From: Streptomyces sp. NBRC 109706
GTDB taxonomy: Bacteria; Actinomycetota; Actinomycetes; Streptomycetales; Streptomycetaceae
Direction of reading: 5' to 3'
Assembly (NCBI RefSeq): GCF_000974485.1
Contig: NZ_BBOM01000005.1
Coordinates: 914,289-978,288 of the forward strand
DNA length: 64,000 bases
The position numbers and the translations under genes were made by a program. This document shows, in pieces, positions 8,605 through 18,519 of this stretch. The stretch's first letter is position 1, and each line of letters begins with the position of its first letter. The notes under the pieces were generated by a model. It ran no database searches. It saw nothing but the letters and a program-made list of their open reading frames with translations, and had not been told where the DNA came from.

Positions 8605-9603
8605 TCAGCCGTGCCGGCCGGCCAGCTCCTCAAGCTCCGCCAGCAGCTCCGGCAGCCGCTCGGCCACCCCCTCCGGCAGCTCGGCGACAACCTCCTCCGG
8701 GAGATCGGCCGACGGGTCGAGCGTCAGCCCCTCGGGCAGGCCCTCAGGAAGCAGCTCGGGCAGCAGACCGCCGAACGGCTCGTTCGGGTCCAGCTCGACC
8801 ACCTCGGCGTCCGCCGGCGGCGTGAACTGGAAGGCGCCGCCCGCCGGCGCCGTGAAGTCGACGTCGGTGAAGGCCACATCGAGCACCTGACCGCCCGGCG
8901 CCTCGCCGCGCACGGCCAGCGGCACCCCCGTCTCCGCGTCCACCGAGACCCGGGCCGAGGACATCGGGGCGTTCTCGTCCGAGGGACGGACCGTCAGCTG
9001 GTACACATCGCGGTCCGCGACCCTGGCCGTGCCGGAGACCGTGATGTCGGCCGTGCCCTCGGCGTCGGCGAGCAGCCGCTCGGCCGCCTCCTGCGGGGTC
9101 AGCTCCGCCCAGTCCTCCGGCACCGGCTCGCCCTGCTCCTCGGCCTGGGCGGCCGCCTCGGCGAGATCCGCCCGGTAGACCACGTTGCTCGCGCTGTCGT
9201 ACGCCCACAGCTCGTCGCCGTTGCGGATCACCGCGAACTCGTCCGATCCCGCGACCAGCGCCAGCCGCTGCCGCTCGGGGCCGTCGAAGGCCACCCGCAG
9301 CGTGCTGTCCCCCGCGAGCAGACCGGCCAACGGGCCGTCCACGCCGGCGAACCGGGAGATCGCGCCGTCGGCCATGCCCCCCAGATCGGGTATGCCGAGA
9401 TCCGTCTCCACCCGAACCGTCCCGGACAGCTGGGCCGTTTCCGACTCGGCGACCAGCACCACCAGCTCCTCGGCCGTCATCTCCGGCAGGTCCGGGCTGC
9501 CGTCGCTGGCCAGGGCCGGCCACACGCCCACCCCAATCGCCGCGACACCAGCTGTCACCGCGATGGGAAGTCCCGCGCGCCGGATGTTCCTGTGCAAAGC
9601 CAT
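8605..9603 (-). CDS. Secreted LolA-like / DUF2092 lipoprotein-carrier-fold protein
   Basis: A 332-aa exported protein. The N-terminus '[32 protein letters not shown]' is a Sec-type signal peptide. The mature part resembles the LolA/LolB/RseB half-barrel family ('AQLSGTVRVETDLG', 'YDSASNVVYRADL', 'VYQLTVRPS', 'SVDAETGVPLAVRGEA'), which in actinobacteria is annotated as outer-membrane-lipoprotein-carrier-like or DUF2092 with unknown role. ATG 9603 is chosen because GGAGGGG lies 7 nt upstream; two further in-frame ATGs extend the protein by 12-21 unlikely residues. The C-terminus is Glu/Leu/Pro-rich. It is transcribed towards the terminator at 8548-8596. Confidence 0.75.
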   Translation of the reverse strand: MALHRNIRRAGLPIAVTAGVAAIGVGVWPALASDGSPDLPEMTAEELVVLVAESETAQLSGTVRVETDLGIPDLGGMADGAISRFAGVDGPLAGLLAGDSTLRVAFDGPERQRLALVAGSDEFAVIRNGDELWAYDSASNVVYRADLAEAAAQAEEQGEPVPEDWAELTPQEAAERLLADAEGTADITVSGTARVADRDVYQLTVRPSDENAPMSSARVSVDAETGVPLAVRGEAPGGQVLDVAFTDVDFTAPAGGAFQFTPPADAEVVELDPNEPFGGLLPELLPEGLPEGLTLDPSADLPEEVVAELPEGVAERLPELLAELEELAGRHG

Positions 9604-9800
9604 CAGATGCCCCTCCGCTCGCCTTGTGGCTGTATCCATTGCAACAGCACGACGGCCCGAAGGCATCCGCCCACGGACGGCTCTTCCGTACTACCCAAGG
9701 ACGACGGTTGCGCACGCCGGTGGTGGGGAACCCGTAGGGGACGACCGCCCTCGGGCTCGGGGGCGGCCGGTGTTGAGCACGCGGAACTACGCTCCGCTCA

Positions 9801-10811
9801 TCAGCTGGTACGGTCCGCCACCGCGTCGCACAGCTCGCCAAGCGCCTCCTTGGCGGCGCCGTCGGGCAGCGGCCCGAGGGTGTCCCTGGCCCGCTCGGCG
9901 AACGACAGCGCGTCCTGCCGGGCCAGCTCCAGCGCGCGGTGGGCGCGCAGCCCGGCCAGCGCGTCGGCCAGCCGTGCGTCATCGGTGAGATCGCCGGCCA
10001 ACAGCTCCACCAGGCCGACGTCCTCCGGCGCCCCGGTGCGGGCGGCCAGCTCGCGCAGCCGCAGCACGGGCAGCGTGCTCACGCCCTCCCGCAGATCGGT
10101 GCCGGGCGTCTTGCCCGACTCCGCGCGGTCACTGGTGATGTCCAGCACATCGTCCGCCAACTGGAACGCGATGCCGATCAGCTCGCCGTAGCGGGCCAGC
10201 ACCTCGACGGCCTCCGCCGGGGCGCCCGCCATCATCGCGCCCATCCGGCCGGCCACCGCGATCAGCGAGCCCGTCTTCCCGGCGACCACATCGAGATGGT
10301 GGACCACCGGGTCCTCGCCGGGGCGCGGGCCGGCGGTCTCCTGGATCTGCCCGGTGACCAGGCGTCCGAACGCCTCGGACTGGACGCGGACCGCCTCGGT
10401 GCCCAGCTCGGCCACTATCGTCGAGGCCCGCGCGAAGAGGAAGTCGCCGGTGAGCACGGCCACGGAGTTGTCCCACCGGGCGTTGGCGCTGGGCACCCCG
10501 CGCCTGACCTGCGCCTCGTCCATGATGTCGTCGTGGTAGAGCGTCGCCAGATGAGTCAACTCGACCACCACACCGGCCGGCACGACCCCGGGCGCGTGAG
10601 CGTCGCCGAACTGGGCGGCCAACAACAGCAGCAGCGGACGGAACCGTTTGCCGCCGGCTCGAACCAGGTGCTGCGCCGTCTCGGTTATAAAGTCGACATC
10701 ACTCTTGGTCGCCTCGACCAGCCCCGCTTCGACGGCGGAAAGCCCCGCCTGGACCTCGGCGTCCAGGGCCGGGTCCCGCACGCTCACCCCGAAGGGCCCA
10801 ACGACGGTCAC
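9801..10811 (-). CDS. Polyprenyl diphosphate synthase, probably for the menaquinone side chain
   Basis: A 336-aa trans-isoprenyl diphosphate synthase. The first Asp-rich motif is 'LYHDDIMDEAQ' (DDxxD) and the second is 'FQLADDVLDITSD'. 'GGKRFRPLL' is the conserved substrate-binding segment. It extends an allylic diphosphate with isopentenyl diphosphate. Its position on the distal side of the nuo operon from the MenJ-like and MenG genes fits synthesis of a menaquinone tail, but chain length cannot be read reliably. Start is GTG 10811. It is divergent from fumarylacetoacetase across a 114-bp promoter region. Confidence 0.85.
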   Translation of the reverse strand: MTVVGPFGVSVRDPALDAEVQAGLSAVEAGLVEATKSDVDFITETAQHLVRAGGKRFRPLLLLLAAQFGDAHAPGVVPAGVVVELTHLATLYHDDIMDEAQVRRGVPSANARWDNSVAVLTGDFLFARASTIVAELGTEAVRVQSEAFGRLVTGQIQETAGPRPGEDPVVHHLDVVAGKTGSLIAVAGRMGAMMAGAPAEAVEVLARYGELIGIAFQLADDVLDITSDRAESGKTPGTDLREGVSTLPVLRLRELAARTGAPEDVGLVELLAGDLTDDARLADALAGLRAHRALELARQDALSFAERARDTLGPLPDGAAKEALGELCDAVADRTS

Positions 10812-10913
10812 GAGCGCTCTCCCCTGATCTCCGATGCGTTGTCCCTGGCAGCGTATCCGGTCGCATGTCGATCACTTCGGGGACGTACCGCTGGTGCGCG
10901 TGGGCGTGGTCGA

Positions 10914-10919
10914 TAGCAT
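10914..10919 (+). promoter_or_regulatory. -10 box of a probable leaderless promoter for fumarylacetoacetase
   Basis: TAGCAT at 10914-10919 ends 6 nt before ATG 10926 and no Shine-Dalgarno sequence is present, the same geometry as the CGNR/VOC promoters. Inferred. Confidence 0.45.
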
Positions 10920-10925
10920 GTCTCC

Positions 10926-12137
10926 ATGCCGACCGCCGAAGCGTTGTTCGGAATCGACAACCTCCCCTATGGGGTCTTCAGCCCCACCGACGCACCGGAC
11001 GCGCCACGGATCGGCGTGCGGTGGGGGGAGCGCGTGCTGGATGTGGGCGCCGCCGCGCGCGCCCTCGGCTCCCCCCATGCCGGGCCGCTCTCCGCGCCCT
11101 CCCTCGACGCCCTGCTGGCCGCCGGACGCCCCGTCTGGCGGGCCGTCAGGTCCGCCCTGCGGGAGTGGCTGGGCGATCCCGCGCACCGCGCCACGGTGGA
11201 GCCGCTGCTGCGTCCGCTGGAGACGGTGACGCTCCGGCTCCCGTTCACCGTCGCCGACTATGTCGACTTCTACGCCAGCGAGCACCACGCGAGCAATGTC
11301 GGCCGGATCTTCCGGCCGGGACAGCCGCCGCTGACGCCCAACTGGAAGCATCTGCCGATCGGTTACCACGGCCGGGCCGGCACGGTCCGGGTGAGCGGCG
11401 GCACGGTACGGCGCCCGCTGGGGCAGCGGCGGCCGGCCTCGTCCGACCCGGCCGCGCCGCCCGGGTTCGGGCCCTCGGCGCGGCTGGACATCGAGGCCGA
11501 GGTCGGCTTTGTGGTGGGCACCCCGTCCGAGCCCGGACGCCCGGTGCCGCTGTCCGCACTGCGCGAGCATGTGTTCGGAGTGTGCCTGGTGAACGACTGG
11601 TCCGCCCGGGACATCCAGGCGTGGGAGTACGTGCCGCTCGGCCCGTTCCTCGGCAAGTCCTTCCACACCTCGGTGTCCGCCTGGATCACCCCGCTCGACG
11701 CGCTGGACGCGGCCTGGGTCGCGCCCCCGCAGCGGGACCGGCCGCTGCTCCCCTATCTGGACGACGCCGACGAGCCGCCCGGCGGGCTCGATCTGCGGCT
11801 GACCGTGCTGCTCAACGACGAGCCGGTGGCCGAGCCCCCGTTCGCCTCCATGTACTGGACGGCGGCGCAGCAGCTGGCCCATCTGACGGTGAACGGGGCG
11901 ACGTTGCGCACCGGGGACCTCTTCGCCTCCGGCACGGTCTCCGGGCCCGAGGAGCGGCAGCGCGGCTCGCTGCTCGAACTCTCCTGGAACGGTGAGCGTC
12001 CGCTGCGACTGACGGACGGGCCACGGACGTTCCTTGAGGACGGGGACCGCGTCACCATCACCGCCTGGGCGCCTGGCGCGGACGGCGGGCGGATCGGCCT
12101 GGGCGAGGTCAGCGGCACGGTGGGCCCGCCGCTCTGA
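10926..12137 (+). CDS. fahA: Fumarylacetoacetase
   Basis: A 403-aa enzyme of the last step of tyrosine/homogentisate breakdown, splitting fumarylacetoacetate into fumarate and acetoacetate. The N-terminal SH3-like domain is followed by the FAH catalytic fold: 'DFYASEHHASNVGRIF' (metal Asp and catalytic His region), 'IEAEVGFVVG' (metal Glu), 'VNDWSARDIQAWEYVPLGPFLGKSF' (metal Asp and substrate loop) and the C-terminal 'GDRVTITAWAP'. Length matches the family. No other homogentisate-pathway gene is adjacent. It is probably leaderless from TAGCAT at 10914. Confidence 0.93.
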   Translation: MPTAEALFGIDNLPYGVFSPTDAPDAPRIGVRWGERVLDVGAAARALGSPHAGPLSAPSLDALLAAGRPVWRAVRSALREWLGDPAHRATVEPLLRPLETVTLRLPFTVADYVDFYASEHHASNVGRIFRPGQPPLTPNWKHLPIGYHGRAGTVRVSGGTVRRPLGQRRPASSDPAAPPGFGPSARLDIEAEVGFVVGTPSEPGRPVPLSALREHVFGVCLVNDWSARDIQAWEYVPLGPFLGKSFHTSVSAWITPLDALDAAWVAPPQRDRPLLPYLDDADEPPGGLDLRLTVLLNDEPVAEPPFASMYWTAAQQLAHLTVNGATLRTGDLFASGTVSGPEERQRGSLLELSWNGERPLRLTDGPRTFLEDGDRVTITAWAPGADGGRIGLGEVSGTVGPPL

Positions 12138-12315
12138 CGGGAACGCCCGCACCGGCACGGCCCGTCCGCTGTGGAGAACCCGCTCATGCGGTGGGGAATG
12201 TGTGCCCAAGGTCTCGGCCAGGCGCCGCACATGAAATAGGAACGTAACAGTGTCATCTACCCGTCTCGGCACAGGCTAATCTTCCCTCGACATGCTCGAC
12301 TTTGAGGGGAAACAG

Positions 12316-12915
12316 ATGCGTAGCTCGATACGTCTCGCCGTGCCTGCCGTGGCCGCGGCCATGCTGCTGCTGAGCGCCTGCAGTGACGACGACGACGGCG
12401 AGGGCGGCGGCAGCCTGGGCCAGGGCGACCAGGGGCAGGAGCAGGAGCAGGAAGCCGAGGGCGACGCCGCGCCCGAGGACCCGAACGCGGGCGACGACGC
12501 GGCCGCCGGTCCGGCGCCGACCGCCGAGGAGCTGGAGGGCTTCTGGGCCGTCGGCCTGGAGGAGAGCGACCCGGTGCTGACCTTCACCTCCGGCACCGTC
12601 ACCTTTGTGGAGAACACCCTGGCCGACATGTCGGGGGCCTCCTGCTTCGGCACGCTCGACGGCGCCAGCATCGCGCTGGAGTGCGACAACGGCTCCAGCG
12701 ACTACAGCGAGGCCACCCTGGCGCTCAACGGCTCGGAGCTGAACGTCACCTGGGCGTCCGGCAGCACCGAGACCTACCAGTCGCTGGGCGACCTGACCGG
12801 CCTTGAGGACCTGCCCGACCTGGGCGACATGGGCGACCTGAGCGGCCTGGACCAGGATCTGGACCTCGCCGAGCTGGAGGAGCTGCAGCGCGAGCTGGAG
12901 GAGCTGGGCTACTGA
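12316..12915 (+). CDS. Small secreted lipoprotein, function unknown
   Basis: A 199-aa protein with a basic n-region, hydrophobic core and lipobox 'LLLSAC' (Cys at residue ~22), then a long acidic/Gln/Glu linker and a compact ~90-residue domain that contains a likely disulfide pair ('ASCFGTL', 'LECDNG'). It ends in Leu/Asp/Glu-rich sequence ('LEDLPDLGDMGDL', 'LAELEELQREL') that may be helical. ATG 12316 is preferred over ATG 12292 because GAGGGG lies 6 nt upstream. I do not recognise a family. A TAATCT at 12277-12282 could be its -10 box. It is convergent with nuoN. Confidence 0.75.
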   Translation: MRSSIRLAVPAVAAAMLLLSACSDDDDGEGGGSLGQGDQGQEQEQEAEGDAAPEDPNAGDDAAAGPAPTAEELEGFWAVGLEESDPVLTFTSGTVTFVENTLADMSGASCFGTLDGASIALECDNGSSDYSEATLALNGSELNVTWASGSTETYQSLGDLTGLEDLPDLGDMGDLSGLDQDLDLAELEELQRELEELGY

Positions 12916-12932
12916 TCGGACGCCACGGTCCG

Positions 12933-12960
12933 GGCCCCCGGCGGTCGAACGCCGGCCCGG
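12933..12960 (+). terminator. Possible terminator of the lipoprotein gene
   Basis: Short GC-rich hairpin (CGGCG/CGCCG extended by GGGC/GCCC, loop GTCGAA) about 18 nt after the lipoprotein stop codon. Confidence 0.5.
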
Positions 12961-12998
12961 GGAGGCACCGTGGCCTCCGGGCGGCGAGACGCCCGTGC

Positions 12999-13065
12999 CG
13001 ACACGACGGCGGCCCGGCACCCCTTCCGAACCATCGGAAGCGGGTGCCGGGCCGCCGTCGTGTCG
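12999..13065. terminator. Very long hairpin, bidirectional terminator at the end of the nuo operon
   Basis: 24 bp of perfect pairing (12999-13022 with 13042-13065), then a one-base bulge at 13041 and 7 more pairs (13023-13029 with 13034-13040) around a 4-nt loop: a 31-bp stem. It begins 17 bp beyond the nuoN stop on the minus strand and also faces the lipoprotein gene. Confidence 0.8.
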
Positions 13066-13081
13066 CGCGCCGCCCGAGCGG

Positions 13082-14683
13082 TCAGCGGACGAAGACCCCG
13101 GCCTGACCGGCCAGATCGAGGAAGTACTGCGGCGCCACACCGAGCGCCACGGTGGCCACGGCGGCCAGGCCGATCACCGAGCTGGTCAGCGGCGAGGGGA
13201 TCACCACCGAGGGACCGTCGGGCTTGGGCTCGCTGAAGAACATCAGCACGATCACCCGGACATAGAAGAACGCGGCGATCGCCGAGGCCAGCACGCCGAC
13301 CACCACCAGGCCCATGGCGCCCGAATCGGCCGCCGCCCGGAAGACGGCGAACTTGCCGGAGAAGCCGGAGGTCAGCGGGATACCGGCGAAGGCCAGCAGG
13401 AACAGCGCGAAGACCGAGGCCAGCAGCGGCGAACGCCGCCCGAGCCCCGCCCACTTGGAGAGGTGCGTCGCCTCGCCGCCGGAGTCCCGCACCAGCGTCA
13501 CCACGGCGAACGCGCCCAGCGTCACCAGGGAGTAGGCGCCCAGGTAGAACAGCACCGAGGAGACGCCGTCCTCCGACAGCGACACCACGCCGGCCAGGAT
13601 GAACCCGGCGTGCGCGATGGAGGAGTAGGCCAGCAGCCGCTTGACGTCGGTCTGGGTGATGGCGACGACCGCGCCGCCGACCATGGAGGCGATGGTCACG
13701 CCCCACAGCACCGGCTCCCAGTCCCACCGCAGGCCCGGCAGCACCACATAGAGCAGCCGCAGCAGGGCGCCGAAGGCGGCGACCTTGGTGGCCGCGGCCA
13801 TGAAGCCGGTGACCGGGGTCGGCGCGCCCTGGTAGACGTCAGGCGTCCACATGTGGAACGGCACGGCGCCCACCTTGAACAGCAGGCCCATCACCAGCAG
13901 GGCGCCGCCGATCAGCAGCAGCGCGTCGTTGCCCATCGTCCCGGCCAGGCCCGGCTCGATGGCGCCCGGCTCGCCGGCCACCACATCGGCGATGCCGGCA
14001 TAGGAGACGGTGCCCGCGTAGCCGTAGAGCAGGGCCACGCCGAAGAGCAGGAACGCGGAGGCGAACGCGCCCAGCAGGAAGTACTTGACGGCCGCCTCCT
14101 GGGAGAGCAGCCGCCGCCTGCGGGCCAGCGCGCAGAGCAGATACAGCGGAAGGGACAGCACCTCAAGGGCGATGAACAGCACCAACAGGTCGTTGGCCGC
14201 GACAAAGAGCAGCATCCCGCCGACCGCGAAGAGCAGCAGCGGGAAGATCTCCGTGGTGGTGCGTCCGGCCTTGACGGCCTCCTGTTCGGCGGGGCCGCCC
14301 GGCACAGCGGCCGGGGCCGCGGCGAACGAGTCGACCCGGGCGCCGTGCACCGCCGGCTCAAGGCGCCGTTCGGCGAAGAGCGCCACCGACACCAGACCCA
14401 CCAGCGCGATCACGCCCTGGAGGAAGAGCGCGGGACCGTCGACGGCCAGCGCGCCCATGCCGGCGATCTGCGCCTCCTCGGTGCCGTGTCCGCTGGCGGC
14501 CAGACCGATCACGGCGGCGAACGCACCGGCCAACGCCAGTGCGGACACGGCCACTTCGGCGTAGTACCGCTGCCGGCGCGGCAGGAACGCCTCGATCAGC
14601 ACGCCTACGATGGCGGCGCCGAACACGATCAGGCTCGGCGAGAGCGCGACCCATTCGATGTCCGGGGCCTGCAGTTCATTCAC
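13082..14683 (-). CDS. nuoN: NADH-quinone oxidoreductase subunit N
   Basis: A 533-aa antiporter-like proton-pumping membrane subunit of complex I and last gene of the 14-gene operon. The Mrp-antiporter-type core is visible: 'MLLFVAANDLLVLFIALEVLSLPLYLL' (TM5 with conserved Glu), 'LLIGGALLVMGLLFKVGAVPFHMWTPDVYQGAPTPVTGFMAAATKVAAF' (TM7-8, conserved Lys) and 'VKRLLAYSSIAHAGF'. The GTG start at 14683 overlaps the nuoM stop by 4 nt. There is an insertion of about 45 Ala/Pro-rich residues (~108-150) between early helices. The long hairpin at 12999-13065 follows the stop. Confidence 0.97.
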   Translation of the reverse strand: MNELQAPDIEWVALSPSLIVFGAAIVGVLIEAFLPRRQRYYAEVAVSALALAGAFAAVIGLAASGHGTEEAQIAGMGALAVDGPALFLQGVIALVGLVSVALFAERRLEPAVHGARVDSFAAAPAAVPGGPAEQEAVKAGRTTTEIFPLLLFAVGGMLLFVAANDLLVLFIALEVLSLPLYLLCALARRRRLLSQEAAVKYFLLGAFASAFLLFGVALLYGYAGTVSYAGIADVVAGEPGAIEPGLAGTMGNDALLLIGGALLVMGLLFKVGAVPFHMWTPDVYQGAPTPVTGFMAAATKVAAFGALLRLLYVVLPGLRWDWEPVLWGVTIASMVGGAVVAITQTDVKRLLAYSSIAHAGFILAGVVSLSEDGVSSVLFYLGAYSLVTLGAFAVVTLVRDSGGEATHLSKWAGLGRRSPLLASVFALFLLAFAGIPLTSGFSGKFAVFRAAADSGAMGLVVVGVLASAIAAFFYVRVIVLMFFSEPKPDGPSVVIPSPLTSSVIGLAAVATVALGVAPQYFLDLAGQAGVFVR

Positions 14684-16308
14684 GGTGCGGCCTCCACTGC
14701 GGGCAGTTCAGGTTCTGGGTCCGTCTTGCCGACGTCCGAGAGCGTGTGCTCGACGGCCGGGTTGACGATGTCGGTGAGCGCCTTGGGGAAGACGCCGAGG
14801 AAGATCAGCAGCGCGACCAGCGGCGCCACCACGGCGATCTCCCGCACCTTCAGATCGGGCAGCTTCTCGATCCCGGGCTTGACGGGGCCCGTCATGGTGC
14901 GCTGGTAGAGCACCAGCACATAGAGCGCCGCCAGCACGATGCCGACACAGGCGATGATCCCGGCCACCTTGTAGCGGCTGAAGGTGCCGACCAGCACCAG
15001 GAACTCGGAGACGAACGGGCCGAGTCCGGGCAGCGAGAGGGTGGCCAGACCACCGATCAGGAAGGCGCCGGCCAGCTTGGGCGCCGGCTTCTGCACCCCG
15101 CCGTAGTCCTGAATCAGTCGGGAGCCCCTGCGGGCGATCAGGAAGCCGGCCACCAGCAGCAACGCGGCCGTGGCGACCCCGTGGTTGACCATGTAGAGCG
15201 TCGCGCCGCTCTGGCCCTGGCTGGTCATCGCGAAGATGCCCAGCACGATGAAGCCGAAGTGGCTGATCGACGCGTAGGCGATCAGCCGCTTGATGTCCCG
15301 CTGGCCCAGCGCCAACAGCGCGCCGTAGATGATGCTGACCAGGGCCAGGCCGAGCACCACGGGGGTGGCCCAGTCGCTGGCCTCGGGGAAGAGGCCCAGG
15401 CAGAACCGCAGCATCGCGAAGGTGCCGACCTTGTCGACCACGGCCGTGATCAGCACCGCGACCGGGGCCGTCGACTCGCCCATCGCGTTGGGCAGCCAGG
15501 TGTGCAGCGGCCACAGCGGCGCCTTGATGGCGAACGCCACGAAGAAGCCGAGGAAGAGCCACCGCTCGGTGCCGGTGCCGAAGTCCAACTCGCCGGCGGC
15601 CCGCGCCTGGAGGATCTGCTGGAGGGAGAACGTGCCCTCCGGCAGCTGGTCGGCCGTGGCGACATAGAGGCCGATCACGGCCGCCAGCATCACCAGGCCA
15701 CCGACCAGGTTGTAGAGCAGGAACTTGACGGCGGCGTAGGAGCGTTGCCGCGCCTGCCCCTCCTCGCCCTGCTCGCCGGCGCGGTCGCCGAAGCCCCCGA
15801 TGAGGAAGTACATCGGGATCAGCATGGCTTCGAAGAAGATGTAGAAGAGGAAGATGTCGGTGGCCGCGAAGGACATCACGACCATCGCCTCGACCAGCAG
15901 GATCAGCGCGAAGAACGCCTGGGTCGGCCGCCAGCGGCGGTTCTCGGCGCCCGCCCCGTTCTCCTCGGCGCCCTCCTCCGGGTCGGCGTCCTTCCAGCCG
16001 GCGCCGATCAGGAACGGGATCAGCACGGCGGTCAGCGCGATCATCGCCACGCCGATGCCGTCCACGCCCAGTTCGTAGCGGACGCCGAAGTCCTCGATCC
16101 AGGAACGGGACTCCGTCAGCTGGAAGCGGTCCGCGCCGGAACCCGTGTCGAAGCGCAGCAGCACGGCCGCGGCGAAGCCGACCGTGACCAGCGAGAAGAA
16201 CAGCGCCGTCCACTTGGCCAGGGTCCGCCGGGCGGCCGGCACCGACGCGGTGACGACGGCGCCGATGGCGGGCGTCAGCGCCGTGGCCGTCAGCAGGGGA
16301 AATGACAT
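14680..16308 (-). CDS. nuoM: NADH-quinone oxidoreductase subunit M
   Basis: A 542-aa antiporter-like subunit of complex I. Conserved segments: 'DIFLFYIFFEAMLIPMYFLIG', 'FVAFAIKAPLWPLHTWLPNAMGESTAPVAVLITAVVDKVGTF' and 'RDIKRLIAYASISHFGFIVLG'. These carry the Lys/Glu proton-channel residues of the NuoL/M/N family. A charged loop of about 25 residues (~105-130, 'DPEEGAEENGAGAEN') is longer than in the classical E. coli protein. It overlaps nuoN by 4 nt and starts only 1 bp after the nuoL stop, so all are translationally coupled. Confidence 0.97.
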   Translation of the reverse strand: MSFPLLTATALTPAIGAVVTASVPAARRTLAKWTALFFSLVTVGFAAAVLLRFDTGSGADRFQLTESRSWIEDFGVRYELGVDGIGVAMIALTAVLIPFLIGAGWKDADPEEGAEENGAGAENRRWRPTQAFFALILLVEAMVVMSFAATDIFLFYIFFEAMLIPMYFLIGGFGDRAGEQGEEGQARQRSYAAVKFLLYNLVGGLVMLAAVIGLYVATADQLPEGTFSLQQILQARAAGELDFGTGTERWLFLGFFVAFAIKAPLWPLHTWLPNAMGESTAPVAVLITAVVDKVGTFAMLRFCLGLFPEASDWATPVVLGLALVSIIYGALLALGQRDIKRLIAYASISHFGFIVLGIFAMTSQGQSGATLYMVNHGVATAALLLVAGFLIARRGSRLIQDYGGVQKPAPKLAGAFLIGGLATLSLPGLGPFVSEFLVLVGTFSRYKVAGIIACVGIVLAALYVLVLYQRTMTGPVKPGIEKLPDLKVREIAVVAPLVALLIFLGVFPKALTDIVNPAVEHTLSDVGKTDPEPELPAVEAAP

Positions 16309-16309
16309 A

Positions 16310-18205
16310 TCAGACCGCCCTCATCAGCAGGGTCGCGGCGATCAGCACTGCCGCACCGCCGAACATCGATACCGCGTATGAGCGGGCGAATCCGTTCTGG
16401 ACCCGGCGCAGCCGACCGGAGAGACCACCGAACGAGGCGGCGGTGCCGTTGACCACACCGTCCACCAACTTGTGGTCCAGATAGACCAGTCCACGGGTCA
16501 GGTAGTTCCCCGGCGCCACGAACGCGGCGTGGTTGAAGTCGTCCTGGAGCAGATCGCGGCGGGCCGCCCTGGTGATCCAGCGGCCGCGCGGCGCCACCAC
16601 CGGCACCGGGCGGCGGCCGTACTGCCACCAGGCGGCGACGACGCCCAGCACCATCACGCCGGTCGCGGCCAGCGCGACCGTGCCATGGCTGACCGGGGAG
16701 TCGCCGTGGTCGAGGCCGGTGACCGGCTCCAGCCAGTGCACGAACCGCTCGTCCAGGTTGAAGAAGAAACCGGCGCCGACCGAGCCGACCGCCAGCACCA
16801 TCATCGGGATGGTCATGGAGAGCGGGGACTCGTGCGGATGCGGCTCGTGGCCCTGGGCGTCCGGCTGCCACCGCTTCTCGCCGAAGAACGTCAGCAGCAT
16901 GATCCGCGTCATGTAGTACGCGGTGAGCGCGGCGCCCAGCAGCATCACGCCGCCGAGGATCCAGCCCTCGGTGCCGCCCTGGCTGAAACCGGCGTAGATG
17001 ATCTCGTCCTTGGAGAAGTATCCGGAGAGATAGGGGAAGCCGATGATCGCCAGATAGGCCAGGCCGAACGTGACGAAGGTGATCGGCATGTACTTCCGGA
17101 GGCCGCCGTAACGCCGCATGTCGACCTCGTCGTTCATGCCGTGCATCACGGATCCGGCGCCGAGGAAGAGGCCGGCCTTGAAGAAGCCGTGGGTGACCAG
17201 GTGCATGATGGCGAAGACATAGCCGACCGGGCCGAGCCCGGCGGCCAGCATCATGTAGCCGATCTGCGACATGGTCGAGCCGGCGAGCGCCTTCTTGATG
17301 TCGTCCTTGGCGCAACCGACGATCGCACCGAAGAGCAGCGTCACCGCGCCGACCACGACCACCACGGTCTGCGCGTCGGGCGCCGCATTGAAGATCGCCC
17401 CGGAGCGGGTGATCAGATAGACGCCGGCGGTCACCATGGTGGCGGCGTGGATCAGGGCCGAGACCGGGGTCGGGCCCTCCATCGCGTCGCCCAGCCAGGA
17501 CTGGAGCGGCACCTGCGCCGACTTGCCGCAGGCGGCCAGCAGCAACATCAGGCCGATCGCGGTGAGCGTGCCCTCCGAGGTCTCCGTCGCGTTGGCCAGC
17601 ACCGGCTCGAAGGCGAAGCTGCCGAAGGTGGTGAACATCAGCAGGATCGCGATGGAGAGGCCCACATCGCCGACCCGGTTGACCACGAACGCCTTCTTGC
17701 CGGCGGTCGCCGCGCTCGGCTTGTGCTGCCAGAAGCTGATCAGCAGGAACGAGGCGAGCCCGACGCCCTCCCAACCGACGTAGAGCAGCAGGTAGTTGTC
17801 GGCGAGCACCAGCAGCAGCATCGCCGCGAGGAAGAGGTTCAGATAGGCGAAGAACCGCCGCCGCCGCTCGTCGTGCTCCATATAGCCGATCGAGTAGAGG
17901 TGAATCAGCGTGCCCACGCTCGTGATCAGCAGGACGAACGTCATCGACAGCTGGTCGAGCTGGAACGCCACATCCGCCTGGAAGTCCGCCACCGGCACCC
18001 AACTGAAGAGGTGCTGGTGCAGGGCACGGTCCTCGCCGTCCCGACCGAGCAGGTCGAAGAACAACACGGCGGCGAGGACGAAGGAGACGGCCGCCAGGCC
18101 GGTCGCCAGCCAGTGGCCCGTCCTGTCCAGGCGGCGCCCGCCCACCAACAGCAGCGCGGCGCCCAGCAGCGGCGCGCCGACGAGCAGTCCGATCAATGAC
18201 TCCAC
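16310..18205 (-). CDS. nuoL: NADH-quinone oxidoreductase subunit L
   Basis: A 631-aa distal antiporter-like subunit. '[24 protein letters not shown]' (TM5 Glu region), '[42 protein letters not shown]' and '[25 protein letters not shown]' are diagnostic. The C-terminus holds the lateral amphipathic helix region and the last TM helix. GTG start at 18205; the gap to nuoK is only 14 bp. Acts in the cell membrane pumping protons during NADH oxidation. Confidence 0.97.
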   Translation of the reverse strand: MESLIGLLVGAPLLGAALLLVGGRRLDRTGHWLATGLAAVSFVLAAVLFFDLLGRDGEDRALHQHLFSWVPVADFQADVAFQLDQLSMTFVLLITSVGTLIHLYSIGYMEHDERRRRFFAYLNLFLAAMLLLVLADNYLLLYVGWEGVGLASFLLISFWQHKPSAATAGKKAFVVNRVGDVGLSIAILLMFTTFGSFAFEPVLANATETSEGTLTAIGLMLLLAACGKSAQVPLQSWLGDAMEGPTPVSALIHAATMVTAGVYLITRSGAIFNAAPDAQTVVVVVGAVTLLFGAIVGCAKDDIKKALAGSTMSQIGYMMLAAGLGPVGYVFAIMHLVTHGFFKAGLFLGAGSVMHGMNDEVDMRRYGGLRKYMPITFVTFGLAYLAIIGFPYLSGYFSKDEIIYAGFSQGGTEGWILGGVMLLGAALTAYYMTRIMLLTFFGEKRWQPDAQGHEPHPHESPLSMTIPMMVLAVGSVGAGFFFNLDERFVHWLEPVTGLDHGDSPVSHGTVALAATGVMVLGVVAAWWQYGRRPVPVVAPRGRWITRAARRDLLQDDFNHAAFVAPGNYLTRGLVYLDHKLVDGVVNGTAASFGGLSGRLRRVQNGFARSYAVSMFGGAAVLIAATLLMRAV

Positions 18206-18219
18206 TGGTTCACGTCCCC

Positions 18220-18519
18220 TTACAGCTTCATCAGACTGGCGTCGTCAACCGAGGCCGAATGACGGGAGCGGTAGACGGTGACGATGATCGCCAACCCGAC
18301 CACCACCTCGGCGGCGGCCACGACCATCACGAAGAAGGCCATGATCTGGCCGTCGAGATTGCCGTGCATACGGGAGAAGGTGACCAGCGCCAGATTGGCG
18401 GCGTTGAGCATCAGCTCCACGCACATGAACACCACGATCGCGTTCCGCCGCAGCAGCACGCCGCAGGCGCCCACGGTGAAGAGCAGCGCCGCCAAGTAGA
18501 GATAGTTCTCCGGGCTCAC
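18220..18519 (-). CDS. nuoK: NADH-quinone oxidoreductase subunit K
   Basis: A 99-aa, three-helix membrane subunit with the conserved buried glutamates in '[18 protein letters not shown]' and '[15 protein letters not shown]'. Length is normal for NuoK. GTG start at 18519 overlaps the nuoJ stop by 4 nt. Lies between nuoJ and nuoL as in all nuo operons. Confidence 0.97.
   Translation of the reverse strand: MSPENYLYLAALLFTVGACGVLLRRNAIVVFMCVELMLNAANLALVTFSRMHGNLDGQIMAFFVMVVAAAEVVVGLAIIVTVYRSRHSASVDDASLMKL

Noticed and set aside
14539..16305. Long plus-strand Gln/Arg/His-rich frames antisense to the nuo genes (also at 16472-18199, 21695-24136 and others)
   Set aside because: They mirror highly conserved complex I genes and have the composition expected of antisense frames in GC-rich DNA.
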